51,146 nucleotides of DNA from Maritimibacter harenae (GTDB lineage Bacteria > Pseudomonadota > Alphaproteobacteria > Rhodobacterales > Rhodobacteraceae). Shown here one piece after another: positions 1-7,771 of this stretch (positions are counted from its first letter, which is position 1; each line of letters starts with the position of its first letter). Location: assembly GCF_009882975.1 (NCBI RefSeq), contig NZ_WTUX01000003.1:12527-63672 (forward strand), written 5' to 3'. A program made the position numbers and the translations under genes. The notes beneath the pieces are model-generated. The model worked only from the letters and a program-made list of their open reading frames with translations, had not been told where the DNA came from and ran no database searches.

Positions 1-262
1 TTTTTCGCCGGATGACATCTTGCAGCATTTCCCGGTCCAGCGTCAGGTCGGCCACGATCTTCTTCAACCGGCCGTTCTCATCTTCCAACTGCTTCAACCG
101 CGTCATCTCGGTCGGCAGCAAGCCGGCATACTTCTTCTTCCAGTTGAAGTAGGTTGCCTGGCTGATCCCAGCTTTGCGACAGATCTCAGCCACCGGCGTG
201 CCTTCCTCGCCCTGCTTGATGATGAATGCCTTCTGCGCGTCCGAAAACTTCGATGCCTTCAT
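1..262 (-). CDS. IS3-family transposase OrfA, partial
   Basis: The 87 visible residues start MKASKFSDAQKAFIIKQGEE and contain a helix-turn-helix (PVAEICRKAGISQATYFNWK, residues about 23-42). A leucine-rich coiled coil follows and runs to DREMLQDVIRRK at the window edge. This is the standard OrfA of IS3 elements of the IS407 type, which binds the element ends and is joined to OrfB by programmed frameshifting. The ATG at 262 has purine-rich sequence (GAGAGGAG) upstream on the minus strand. The stop and OrfB are beyond position 1, so I cannot tell whether the element is intact. It marks the left border of the island as mobile DNA. Confidence 0.9.
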   Translation of the reverse strand, partial: MKASKFSDAQKAFIIKQGEEGTPVAEICRKAGISQATYFNWKKKYAGLLPTEMTRLKQLEDENGRLKKIVADLTLDREMLQDVIRRK

Positions 263-343
263 GTGATTCCACTCCTCTCCCAGCCGGGAAATCGTAGCGG
301 AAAACTCTACCTTCAAGCGGTCCAGTTTGCGGGGATCAGATCA
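1..343 (-). mobile_element. end of an IS3-family insertion sequence (cut by window edge)
   Basis: The left edge carries the 5' part of a transposase OrfA reading out of the window, followed upstream (to the right) by about 80 bp of non-coding DNA. On the minus strand that DNA begins near 343 with TGATCTGATCCCC, which resembles the TGA-started terminal repeats of IS407-type IS3 elements. The other terminus lies outside the window, so the exact boundary and any target-site duplication cannot be confirmed. Confidence 0.45.
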
Positions 344-539
344 GCCCATCCACATTGGCGCACATTACCGGATCGCTTCGAGGGCGCACTGCCACTCAAT
401 CTGACCCTTTGAGCGCAGCGCGTTGGCAGTCCATCCAGCTGGTGGACACGCGGATTTCCGCGAGTAGGGTTTTTCTGTTCTGGCGAGCTCCGTGCCTTTG
501 TTGTTATGGTTCACTACGCGCCACGGGAGGGGCGCCCCA

Positions 540-722
540 ATGACAGACCTGAAAGAACGCCATGCACAGGTGATCAAGAGTTTGCTTCCGGTATTGGAGC
601 GCAGAATCGAACGGGCACTTGAGAAATCGCAGCCCGAAGAGGCGAATGCGCTGCTTCGAGAGGTCAGGCACAACCAAGAAATACTCGCCGAGCTTGAGGC
701 TGAAACCGCATTGGCAAGCTGA
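540..722 (+). CDS. small coiled-coil protein, copy 1 of a paralogous pair
   Basis: This 60-residue protein begins MTDLKERHAQVIKSLLPVLE. It is almost wholly charged, alpha-helical and heptad-like, with no signal peptide or membrane segment. A GGGAGGGG Shine-Dalgarno about 10 bases ahead favours ATG 540 over an upstream in-frame start at 492. It is clearly related to the 65-residue protein at 1099-1296: both share DL, HA-V, L-P-LERRIE, EA--L-REV-H and LA-L at matching spacing. I do not recognise the family and assign no function. The two copies sit 376 bp apart in the same orientation, between an IS end and a LysR gene. Conservation between the copies is the main argument that both are real genes. 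Confidence 0.7.
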   Translation: MTDLKERHAQVIKSLLPVLERRIERALEKSQPEEANALLREVRHNQEILAELEAETALAS

Positions 723-1098
723 CAAGTAGCCGTTGATGTGTGCCCCTGGCATGCCCCTCTGGCAGCATGTGTGCCCGCAGTCCCGGTAGCTCTCTGATTG
801 CGGCCTGCACGCTACGAGGTCTCTCGCGAAACTACGAATTCCACCTTTCGATAGTGAGTAGGCCAACAATTGTTGCCGACGGGCGGGCCTGCGACGTGCA
901 GACTCGGGGCGATTCTTACGCTCATTTTGGAGGTCCCGGAATTACAGAAGCTCGTCCCCGCGGCGCGCGCACCCGATGCGCTGCACAATTTCACCAGCTT
1001 GCTTTGAGCAATGCCAAATCTTCGGATCTACCGCACAACGTCGCGTGGTTCCCGTTCGGCAATCCCTTGCCCGGTGATGCCGTCGATGGGACCGCGTC
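723..1098. other. 376-bp gap between the two small paralogues
   Basis: I see no confident gene here. It holds a perfect 12-bp palindrome CAACAATTGTTG at 864-875. An open stretch, roughly 870-1007 on the plus strand, ends in codons reading LEVPELQKLVPAARAPDALH before a TGA, but it has no convincing start or ribosome site. It may be the promoter region of the second paralogue plus a gene relic. Confidence 0.3.
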
Positions 1099-1296
1099 AT
1101 GAGTGATCTGAACCAACAACACGCGAGAGTTTTGGAGAACTTGATTCCGCAACTCGAACGCAGGATCGAGCAGGCGCGCGAAGAATCCAGGCACGCCGAG
1201 GCGGAAGAGCTCCGCCGAGAAGTGATGCACCATCGCCAAGTCTTGGCCAGCCTTCAGTCGAAGCCAGCACATGGCGACGATAATCTGGAAACCTGA
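1099..1296 (+). CDS. small coiled-coil protein, copy 2 of a paralogous pair
   Basis: This 65-residue protein begins MSDLNQQHARVLENLIPQLE. It has the same helical, charged layout as the protein at 540-722, with identical anchor residues (DL near the start, LERRIE in the centre, EA--L-REV-H, then LA-L). It carries a short extra tail, KPAHGDDNLET. The ribosome site is weak (GATGGGA). There is no signal peptide, no transmembrane segment and no cysteine. Function is unknown. The two copies differ at many positions, so the duplication is not recent. A regulatory or chaperone-like helical role is possible but unsupported. Confidence 0.65.
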   Translation: MSDLNQQHARVLENLIPQLERRIEQAREESRHAEAEELRREVMHHRQVLASLQSKPAHGDDNLET

Positions 1297-1556
1297 TCTC
1301 ATCGGAACCGGCCTGAGGGTCACCGCATTGCCCTTCGGGAGGACATGGCTCCATATGTCCTCCGGTCCGCTCAATAGCACGCGTTTCCCTTCGCGTGGGA
1401 GCAGATGGCAACACTGCGCATCGGCCGCTTCCATGCGAATCGATGCTCTTTTTGCGCTAGGGAGCGCAACCATCGTCCCGCTGCGCTTGAGGGCGTCCTA
1501 AGTACAGGATAATTGCGCTGCTGACATAGCGGTTTCGCACATCCCAGTATTTTGTA

Positions 1557-2399
1557 GTGTTGGACTATGGATCGCTGACAGAGGCCGCCAATGCGATGCA
1601 CCTGAGCCAGTCGGCACTGAGCTATACTCTCGGGCGCCTGCGCGAGTCATTCGGTGATGCGCTTTTCGTGCAGCAAGGTCGGGGTTTTGTGCCGACTGGG
1701 CGGTGTATCATGCTGGTGCCGCAAGTGCGCAGGCTCCTGGAAGATTTCGAGAAGCTGCTAAAACCGCGCGATTTCGATCCGGCGACGTCGGATCGGGTCA
1801 TTCGGATCTGCTGCAATTACTACGAACGCGCCGTGCTGCTGCCCGCGTTGATCCAGCGCATTCGGCGCAGCGGCGCCAATCTCAGGATCGAGATTTCCAC
1901 GGCAGACACGAACGGACATCTGACGCTACTGGACGGGCATGCAGACATCCTGTTGTCCCCGATTGTTGCGGATGAATCGGGGCTCATGGTGCGTCGTCTC
2001 TTCGCGGAAGAATTCGTCTGCTTCCTCAAGGCCGACGATCCGCGCCGAGATCGGCTTGATATGGCGTGCTATCTTCCCGCCGATCAGGTGGTCGTGGATT
2101 ATGAAGGGTGGCAGTCGTTCTATCTCACGCGGCTTGCGCAAATGGGACACCAAACAACCCGGGTCGTGTCGCTGCCCTCATTCGGGGCGGTGCGCGAGCT
2201 GATTTCGATCGGTGGGTTCCTCATCACAGTGCCGTCACGCGCGGCCCACCTGTTCGAGCCGGAGTGTGCTTCCCGGCCATTGCCATTCGACGCGGCATTT
2301 GAGTTGCAGCTGTTCTGGCCTGAAAGGGATCAGGCGGACCCGTTCTCGATCTGGCTGCGCAACCTTGTCGTCGAAAGCTGCATGGCCATTGCGGCGTGA
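1557..2399 (+). CDS. LysR-family regulator (NodD/LinR-like), N-terminus short
   Basis: The protein has 280 residues from a GTG start. The winged helix (GSLTEAANAMHLSQSALSYT, residues about 5-24) is typical of the NodD/LinR/PcpR branch, and a periplasmic-binding-protein-like effector domain fills the rest. Family members usually have 12-20 more residues before this point. Reading upstream in frame gives plausible LysR residues (QYFV) but soon meets TAG at 1527, with no ATG between. The first helix may therefore be truncated, or the gene may start at a rare codon. It converges on the LigM-1 gene with 6 bp between stops. Its target is unknown, since no gene is divergently transcribed from its 5' side. 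Confidence 0.8.
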   Translation: MLDYGSLTEAANAMHLSQSALSYTLGRLRESFGDALFVQQGRGFVPTGRCIMLVPQVRRLLEDFEKLLKPRDFDPATSDRVIRICCNYYERAVLLPALIQRIRRSGANLRIEISTADTNGHLTLLDGHADILLSPIVADESGLMVRRLFAEEFVCFLKADDPRRDRLDMACYLPADQVVVDYEGWQSFYLTRLAQMGHQTTRVVSLPSFGAVRELISIGGFLITVPSRAAHLFEPECASRPLPFDAAFELQLFWPERDQADPFSIWLRNLVVESCMAIAA

Positions 2400-2405
2400 G
2401 CGAAC

Positions 2406-3680
2406 CTAGCGGCCAAGGTCACCGCGCCGTCGATCGGTCTTGTAGGGGGCGGGTGCGACCGTCGCCGAAATCAGCCTTTGCGGCGTACCGGGGCTGCCCC
2501 AGAGGATATTAACCTTCGTGCCCGGCTGCGCCACTTCGGGCGCGACGAAGGCGAGCGAGAGCACCTTTCGGAAGTAGTAGCTGTAGCCCGGCGTCGAGGA
2601 GATACCGACGAAACGACCGTCGATCTGCACCTCGTCGGCCCACGTCACCCAGCGCGTCGGATGGGGAATTTCAATTTGGTCATAGGGCGTCGTTTCGCCA
2701 AAGAGCGAGTTGTAGATTTCGGTCACGTCGTGCGGGTCGAACTCCAGTGTCACGCGTTGCCGGTTCGGGTTCTCGGCCTCGTGTTCCAGCGCGGCACGGC
2801 CCGTGAAGTCGTGGTCGAAGCGGATGCTTTTGCCCCAGCCGAGATCATAGGGCGACATGAACAGGTCGCTGATGTCGTCGGGGTCGTAGCTGCCGCGCAG
2901 CACCGGCGGGATTTTCCATCCCGTGAACCGTTTGAGGAAGGCTTGGTAGCCCTCCATCCCCGGACCATGCGAGGCGGGGAGGTAATGCCAGCCGCCGGTT
3001 GGAAAGGCCGCTTCCAGATGGTTTATCATCGCGGTTCGGCGCCCGAGTTGGCGGATGCCGAACGCCTCACCGGCTTCGAGGATCGCGGCGCGCACCACCT
3101 CGGCGTCCTCGGCCGCGCCGTGGAATTCGAACCCAATCTCTCCAGCCATACCCTGTCGTACGGCAAAGGTCTGACGCCCCGCTATCCGGAATTCGCCAAA
3201 ATGCATGAACTTGATGTCCGTCATTTCGGCCCCCGTCACCTTTTGGCACAGGGCCAGCGCGTTTGGTCCGGACACCTGAAATTGAAAGGTGTCGATGATG
3301 CGCGAGGTCGCATCGTAGTGGCCGCTTTCGAGGATGTAGGCAGTCCAGCGCGCGGGCGTCGACTGGACGCGGTATGTGTCTTCGGACATCCGCATCAGCA
3401 CGCCCTCGGCGACCACTTTGCCTGCCTCCGTGCACTGAACGACATGCTTGGCCTGCCCGATCGCGAATTTGCCGAAGCCGTTGACCGAGGTATCCTGAAA
3501 CACCTTGAGCGCGTCAGGCCCGGAAACTTCGAGGTCGACGAGAAAGGACCAGTCGCCCAGATAGCAGGTGGACTTCCACGACATCTGTTCATCGCGCCAG
3601 TCGGTATATTCCGGGCCGCCCCACCCCCGATGATAGTCCGGAGTAGCCGCGCGGAGTCGTTCGACGTCTTTACGTGTCAT
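2406..3680 (-). CDS. LigM/DesA-like aromatic O-demethylase-family protein (GcvT fold), copy 1
   Basis: The protein has 424 residues and no signal peptide, so it is cytoplasmic. Layout follows the tetrahydrofolate-dependent demethylases LigM and DesA: an N-terminal W(R)DEQ-SWK segment (about 28-36), GPDALK (53-58), a central RQGMAGEIGFEFHG (about 174-187), RRTAMINHLEAAFPTG, GWGKSIRFDHDF-GR, then a C-terminal GYSYYFRKVLSLA barrel. Known family members move a methyl group from a methoxy-aromatic acid to tetrahydrofolate; DmdA and GcvT are more distant relatives. The substrate here is unknown. It starts one base after the GMC1 stop (TGAGATG), so the two are translationally coupled. It is the closest of the four local copies to the one at 33285. 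Confidence 0.85.
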   Translation of the reverse strand: MTRKDVERLRAATPDYHRGWGGPEYTDWRDEQMSWKSTCYLGDWSFLVDLEVSGPDALKVFQDTSVNGFGKFAIGQAKHVVQCTEAGKVVAEGVLMRMSEDTYRVQSTPARWTAYILESGHYDATSRIIDTFQFQVSGPNALALCQKVTGAEMTDIKFMHFGEFRIAGRQTFAVRQGMAGEIGFEFHGAAEDAEVVRAAILEAGEAFGIRQLGRRTAMINHLEAAFPTGGWHYLPASHGPGMEGYQAFLKRFTGWKIPPVLRGSYDPDDISDLFMSPYDLGWGKSIRFDHDFTGRAALEHEAENPNRQRVTLEFDPHDVTEIYNSLFGETTPYDQIEIPHPTRWVTWADEVQIDGRFVGISSTPGYSYYFRKVLSLAFVAPEVAQPGTKVNILWGSPGTPQRLISATVAPAPYKTDRRRGDLGR

Positions 3681-3681
3681 C

Positions 3682-5295
3682 TCATTGTTCCTTTGCCTGT
3701 GCGGTGCGGATCATGTCGGCCGCTTTTTCGGCTATCATAACCACGACGGCATTGGGTGGGCCGCTGACGATCTCGGGCATGATCGAGGCATCGACCACCC
3801 GTAGAGCCTGCGTGCCCCGTACCCGAAGTTCGCCGTCCACGACGCCATCGGGGTCGTCCGCTGGAGCCATCTTGCAGGTGCCGACGGGATGATGTGCCGT
3901 CGAGGCATGAGCGCGGATATGCGCGTCAATTTCTACGTCGGTCTGAACTTCGGTGCCGGGCAGTGTCTCGCGTTCGACAAACGGCGCGACGGCGGGGTGT
4001 TCAGTCAGGCGCCGGACCAGCCGGAAGCCCGAGCGAAGCGCCTTCCAGTCGCGTTCAGAGGTTAGGAAGTTCTGGAATATCTTTGGTGCCGTCTTCGGGT
4101 CGGGTGAGACCGTTTGGACGCGACCGCGGCTTTCGGGTTTCATCAGAAGGACGCGGTACCCGAAGCCATCCTTTTGCGGTTTCGCAAGATATTGCTGCGG
4201 CGCGAGCGGCGCTGCGCGAAACAGGATGGTCAGGTCGCAGCTTTCCCCGGACACTTCGGAGCGGACGAATGCCTTGGTTCCCATCGGCAGCGAGGTGGCC
4301 ATTCCGGTGCCCTTGATCAGCGCCTCGCCGACCATTCTTACGAAGCGGTCGAAGCGCAGGGATTTCAGGAAGGGGCCGGTTTCCTTGCGGTCATATTCGA
4401 GACCGATCGTCATGTGGTCGTGCAGGTTCTTGCCTACACCCGGCACGTCGGCCACAGGGTCGATCCCGATGGCCTTCAATTCGGCGGGATCCCCGATGCC
4501 GGAGAGCGCCAGCAAATGCGGGGAGTTGATTGCACCGCCAGCCAGGATGACCTCACGCCGGGCGCGCGCCTCGGTCACGCTGCCGCGCCGGTCATAGCGC
4601 ACGCCTATGGCGCGGGTGCCTTCAAACAGAACACGTTCGGCCAAAGCCCGTGTCACCACTTTCAGGTTGGGGCGTTTCATAGCGGGTTTCAGATAAGCGA
4701 CCGAGGTGCTGCAGCGTAGACCGTTCTTGATCGTCCATTGGGGTATGGCGAAGCCTTCCTGACGCTCGCCATTGTAGTCTTCGTTGAAGGGGAATTGGAG
4801 CCCTTTGCCCGCTTCCATCCAACCCTCAACCAGCGGGTCTGTGAGGCCGTTGCGCCGGGTGATCAGCGGGCCTTCGCCTCCGCGCAGGTGGTTGGGGCCG
4901 TCTTCCCATGTCTCGGACTTTCGAAAGTAGGGCAACACATCCGCAAAGGACCATCCCGGCAAGCCAGCCTCGGCCCAATCGTCGTAGTCTTTCGGATGGC
5001 CACGACCATAGGCCATGCCGTTGGTCGAGGACGATCCGCCGATGACTTTACCTCGCGTGCATTCGATGCTGCGCCCGTTCAGCTCCGGCTCTGGCTCGGT
5101 GTCGTAGCCCCAGTCGAAATATCGGCGCGAGAAGATTCGGCCCCAGGCAAGAGGGATCTTGATATAGGGGCTGTTATCCCATCCCCCGGCTTCAAGAAGC
5201 AGCACCGAAACATCCGGATCCTCGGTCAGACGATTGGCGAGCACGCAACCCGCCGAACCGGCGCCCACCACAATATAGTCGAAAGTGTCTTCCAT
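3682..5295 (-). CDS. GMC-family alcohol oxidoreductase 1
   Basis: The protein has 537 residues with an N-terminal FAD-binding dinucleotide fold (VVGAGSAGCVLANRLTEDP), then the GMC signatures RGKVIGGSSSTNGMAYGRG (about 80-98) and GGAINSPHLLALSGIG (about 253-268). The C-terminal catalytic His is in AHHPVGTCKM and the catalytic Asn in GPPNAVVVMIAEKA. GMC enzymes oxidise primary or secondary alcohols to aldehydes or ketones and pass electrons to oxygen, quinone or a dye-like acceptor. In phenylcoumaran catabolism two GMC enzymes oxidise lignin-dimer side-chain alcohols, which fits the neighbours here. The ATG at 5295 follows AGGAACGAGA. It forms an operon with LigM-1 and probably with the small ORF upstream. 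Confidence 0.93.
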   Translation of the reverse strand: MEDTFDYIVVGAGSAGCVLANRLTEDPDVSVLLLEAGGWDNSPYIKIPLAWGRIFSRRYFDWGYDTEPEPELNGRSIECTRGKVIGGSSSTNGMAYGRGHPKDYDDWAEAGLPGWSFADVLPYFRKSETWEDGPNHLRGGEGPLITRRNGLTDPLVEGWMEAGKGLQFPFNEDYNGERQEGFAIPQWTIKNGLRCSTSVAYLKPAMKRPNLKVVTRALAERVLFEGTRAIGVRYDRRGSVTEARARREVILAGGAINSPHLLALSGIGDPAELKAIGIDPVADVPGVGKNLHDHMTIGLEYDRKETGPFLKSLRFDRFVRMVGEALIKGTGMATSLPMGTKAFVRSEVSGESCDLTILFRAAPLAPQQYLAKPQKDGFGYRVLLMKPESRGRVQTVSPDPKTAPKIFQNFLTSERDWKALRSGFRLVRRLTEHPAVAPFVERETLPGTEVQTDVEIDAHIRAHASTAHHPVGTCKMAPADDPDGVVDGELRVRGTQALRVVDASIMPEIVSGPPNAVVVMIAEKAADMIRTAQAKEQ

Positions 5296-5389
5296 TCTCG
5301 TTCCTGTCTTCTGTCCCCATTTGAGGGCGAGGTGCCGTTGTTCGGCCGGTCCTTTGAAGGGTGGGTGAGGGCCTCCGGCCGGCCCCGTC

Positions 5390-5530
5390 TTATGTTTCTT
5401 GATCGCCGGCGCCGGATACTGCCTGTGTGCGCGTCACACGGAACATATCTTGGGCTCCGTGTGCGCGGGCGTTCATTCCTTTCACATGCGCGCCGCAGAA
5501 CATGTTTGAGCCAATGCGCTCCATGGCCAT
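5390..5530 (-). CDS. candidate 46-residue leader protein upstream of GMC1
   Basis: The reading frame starts MAMERIGSNMFCGAHVKGMN and ends in SGAGDQET followed by TAA. A strong Shine-Dalgarno GGAGGAG lies 8 bases before the ATG. Its start is 28 nt from the tandem IclR-type operator at 5558-5592. The other operator-linked genes begin about 20-70 nt from their operator, whereas GMC1 itself would be 263 nt away. That makes this small ORF the natural first cistron. No known family is recognised; it has one Cys and two His and no membrane segment. A GC-rich hairpin-prone stretch (5367-5388) separates it from GMC1. It could be a leader peptide, a small partner protein or chance. Confidence 0.45.
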   Translation of the reverse strand: MAMERIGSNMFCGAHVKGMNARAHGAQDMFRVTRTQAVSGAGDQET

Positions 5531-5557
5531 TTCCCCATCTCCTCCACTTGGGAGTAA

Positions 5558-5592
5558 TTCCGTTGAGTAGGCTTACATTCCGATGAGTGATT
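5558..5592. promoter_or_regulatory. tandem IclR-type operators, GMC1 side
   Basis: TTCCGTTGAGTAGGC (5558-5572) and TTCCGATGAGTGATT (5578-5592) have centres 20 bp apart. Both keep the left half TTCCG and the central T-GAGT. The right halves are degenerate compared with the consensus TTCCRTTNARTGGRA drawn from the other module A promoters. Confidence 0.6.
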
Positions 5593-5655
5593 TGCAACCC
5601 TGTTTTGATCGCTAGCGGACAGGCGCGGCGAAGTGGATATGATTTCAGAAAGTGA

Positions 5656-5670
5656 TTCCGTTCAATGGGA
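5656..5670. promoter_or_regulatory. IclR-type operator, iclR side
   Basis: TTCCGTTCAATGGGA is a near-perfect 15-bp palindrome around C5663, 113 nt before the IclR start. No good partner is visible 20 bp to either side, unlike the other sites. It probably serves autoregulation of the IclR gene. Confidence 0.65.
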
Positions 5671-5783
5671 TTGAGTGCGCCAGCAAAGACCCATAGTGTG
5701 GGGCAATGACACGGGCGAACCTCTAGTTCGCGCCGGGGCGGTGATCCGGCTCGCATAAGGTCGGCAACAGTGAAGGATAGGCG

Positions 5784-6569
5784 ATGAAAGACGATTTGCT
5801 TGGACCGGTCGTGCGCGCGTTTCGCGTCGTGAATGCCATGGCTGAGGCCGGCGAGGATCTGTCGGGAAAACAGCTATCCGATCAGCTGGAGCTGCCGCCC
5901 AGCACCGTCCATCGACTATTGCAACTGCTCGCCAAGCTGGACATCGTCGAGCAGAATCCAGACGACCACAAGTATCGCCCCGGTTCGCAGCTTTTGCGGA
6001 TCGCCTTTTCCATCGTCCGGCGCTCGGACGTGGCGAGTATGGGCGACAAGTACCTGCGTGGCATCGTCGATGAACTGAACGCGACCTGCGTCTTGTGGAT
6101 GCTGATTCCTGAGGCCGATCTGGTCGTGACGGCGGGGGTTGCCCGGTCGAGTCATCCGCTCGATTTCGTCGACATCGCCTTTGCGCCGCGTGGATTGGCA
6201 TGGGGCGCGGTGGGTCGGGCGGTGCTCGCCCATCTTCCTGACAGTGTCGTTGAGCGTGTAGCCCAGAATGCCGGACCGTCGCCGACCGGCAAGGCGCTGG
6301 AACCGCTCGACGAATTCAAGGCGAACCTCGCCCAGATCCGGGAACAGGGATATGCCTTTTCCGAGGGTCATACGATCTCGGAGGCCGTGGGCGTGGCGGT
6401 ACCGATCTTTGGTCACAACGGCACGGTTGTTGCATGTTATGCCGCAACGCTGCCGATGAGCCGCTTCAAGCCGGCAATGAAAAAAAAGATGGTCGAGGTG
6501 GTAACTGCAGGGGCCAGGAAACTATCGCTCGATCTGGGGTACAGTGGGACGTCGGCCGCGGCAAAGTGA
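5784..6569 (+). CDS. IclR-family transcriptional regulator (likely master of module A)
   Basis: The protein has 261 residues. The N-terminal winged helix-turn-helix (LSGKQLSDQLELPPSTVHRL, about 26-45) is followed by the IclR effector domain with its usual GRAVLAHLP and SEAVGVAVPIFGHNGTVVAC segments. IclR proteins bind short palindromes, usually as dimers of dimers, and respond to pathway metabolites. It is the only IclR gene in the window. A palindrome with TTCC/GGAA halves recurs at its own promoter and at every nearby catabolic promoter, usually in pairs 20 bp apart. This suggests it controls the genes from 2.4 to 25.8 kb. A terminator hairpin follows at 6588. The activator or repressor mode cannot be read from sequence. 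Confidence 0.93.
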   Translation: MKDDLLGPVVRAFRVVNAMAEAGEDLSGKQLSDQLELPPSTVHRLLQLLAKLDIVEQNPDDHKYRPGSQLLRIAFSIVRRSDVASMGDKYLRGIVDELNATCVLWMLIPEADLVVTAGVARSSHPLDFVDIAFAPRGLAWGAVGRAVLAHLPDSVVERVAQNAGPSPTGKALEPLDEFKANLAQIREQGYAFSEGHTISEAVGVAVPIFGHNGTVVACYAATLPMSRFKPAMKKKMVEVVTAGARKLSLDLGYSGTSAAAK

Positions 6570-6587
6570 TGCGCCCATGGCCAAACA

Positions 6588-6615
6588 GGCCGGGATGATC
6601 CCGGCCCGTTTTCCT
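6588..6615 (+). terminator. terminator after IclR gene, probably bidirectional
   Basis: The perfect 9-bp stem GGCCGGGAT / ATCCCGGCC has a single-base nominal loop (really a shorter stem with a larger loop) and is followed by GTTTTCCTTT. It lies between the convergent IclR and SMP-30-like genes. Confidence 0.8.
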
Positions 6616-6634
6616 TTAGCAGCCAGCGAAGGCG

Positions 6635-7711
6635 TCATTCCGCGGAAATCGTCCCGATCCTGTCAAACCGGGTAGTGCCGATCCAATATGCGTCGCCGAC
6701 CTCAACGGCCGTTGTGCCGGAGCCGAAATCCTCGTCATCGTAGGAGATGACTTCGGTCATCTCCATGCTTTCGGGGTCGATACGCAGGACCTTGAAAGGC
6801 ACGGGGCAGGCCGGTGCCGGGCTTCCCATGCATCCGGCATATTCGACCGTTTCCGCGACCCATTGGCCGGTAGCGAGGATTTCGCCGTTCTCAGCCCAGT
6901 GCAGGTTGTCGGTCAGAACCCCGGTGTCGATGACCATCGGCTCGACGCTCGACCCTTCGCCGCGCGGGATACGGTGCAAGCGGCGCGCGGCCCATTCCGC
7001 AACGTAGTATGCGTCACCCTCCGGCGAGACGAGCACGCCGTTGGGGCCCGACATGGTGGTGCCTTCGACCTCGGACCAACCGGCGTCGGCATGCCATTCA
7101 TAGACGTATCCGGTGTCGTTCACGCCCAGCAGATCCTCGACCCATTTCTCGTTGCGCGTATCGGTGAACTTGGTCGTTGCGATGCCGCCTTCGGGCAGCA
7201 CGGCCACGGCATTCAGGTTCGACCCTTCGGGCGCTACGATACAGCCCGCCCATGTCAGGGTCGGTGCGGCGCCGTCGGACAACGCGATGTCGATCACTTC
7301 GACCGTCTCGCGTCCACCATGGTTGATGGCGTAAAGCCGTGGTGTCTCGCCCGAGGTGTCCAGCGTCATGCCGTGACCCCGGAAGTCCGCCGAAGACGGC
7401 TTGCCCGGGCAATCCGAAAAGGTCGCGTCCGCGGCCGTTTCCATATCGTCAGGCCCGACCGGCTGCCACATTCTGTTGGCGCTGTTGATCAGGTAGAACA
7501 TGCCCTCGGTATCGCCCGGTCCACCGATGCGGCTGGACAGGACCCAAGTGTCATCCAGTTTGACGAGGTCTTCGGCATTGGTCGGTCCGCACAGCAGGTG
7601 GGGATCGCCGCCGCAGGCGTCGGGCATCGCCTTCTGTGCCCAGAGGGGGGCGGAAATCAGCGTCGCCGCCCCAGCTAACACTGCATTGTGGAATATGATC
7701 TTGCGTTTCAT
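6635..7711 (-). CDS. exported SMP-30/gluconolactonase-like beta-propeller protein
   Basis: The protein has 358 residues. The N-terminus is a clear Sec signal peptide (K-R-K, hydrophobic core, cleavage near APLWAQ/KAMP), so the protein should be periplasmic. The body has propeller-like repeats with SGPNGVLVSPEG, DNLHWAENGEILATG and a terminal YWIGTTRFDRIG, like SMP-30, strictosidine-synthase and paraoxonase-type six-bladed propellers. These often hydrolyse lactones or esters with a bound calcium. Several cysteines (CGG, CPG, CIV, CMG, CPV) could form disulfides. It is the last gene of the MmgE/PrpD-DUF3237 operon, with ATG 7711 behind GGGAGG. An exported hydrolase in the pathway could act on an ester or lactone before uptake. 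The substrate is not deducible. Confidence 0.75.
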   Translation of the reverse strand: MKRKIIFHNAVLAGAATLISAPLWAQKAMPDACGGDPHLLCGPTNAEDLVKLDDTWVLSSRIGGPGDTEGMFYLINSANRMWQPVGPDDMETAADATFSDCPGKPSSADFRGHGMTLDTSGETPRLYAINHGGRETVEVIDIALSDGAAPTLTWAGCIVAPEGSNLNAVAVLPEGGIATTKFTDTRNEKWVEDLLGVNDTGYVYEWHADAGWSEVEGTTMSGPNGVLVSPEGDAYYVAEWAARRLHRIPRGEGSSVEPMVIDTGVLTDNLHWAENGEILATGQWVAETVEYAGCMGSPAPACPVPFKVLRIDPESMEMTEVISYDDEDFGSGTTAVEVGDAYWIGTTRFDRIGTISAE

Positions 7712-7771
7712 ATGAACCTCCCTGTGTATGAAACGAAGCGCGCCGCACTGTGCGCGGTCTTTCCCGCGACT

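Larger units (their letters stand above)
5296..5783. promoter_or_regulatory. divergent control region between GMC1 operon and iclR gene
   Basis: This 488-bp region separates the minus-strand GMC1/LigM-1 genes from the plus-strand IclR gene. It contains the candidate small ORF (5390-5530), a tandem operator pair (5558-5592) and a single strong operator (5656-5670). Nothing else coding is apparent. Confidence 0.6.

Noticed and set aside
870-1007. Open stretch ending LEVPELQKLVPAARAPDALH before TGA, possible small gene between the paralogues
   Set aside because: It has no ATG or GTG with a ribosome site and no match to either small paralogue. It may be a relic, so it is mentioned only in the gap entry.
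2406-3680. Calling the GcvT-fold proteins glycine-cleavage T protein or DMSP demethylase DmdA
   Set aside because: No gcvH or gcvP is nearby, and the length (420-440), the W-DEQ-SWK block and the C-terminal GYSYYFRK segment fit LigM/DesA better. A non-aromatic substrate is still not excluded.
2478-3740. Long plus-strand open frame of 420 codons opposite LigM-1
   Set aside because: It is a shadow of the GC-rich antisense strand. The minus-strand frame has clear family motifs and coupling to GMC1.
5636-5650. Possible partner operator 20 bp before the iclR-side site
   Set aside because: GATATGATTTCAGAA matches too few consensus positions.
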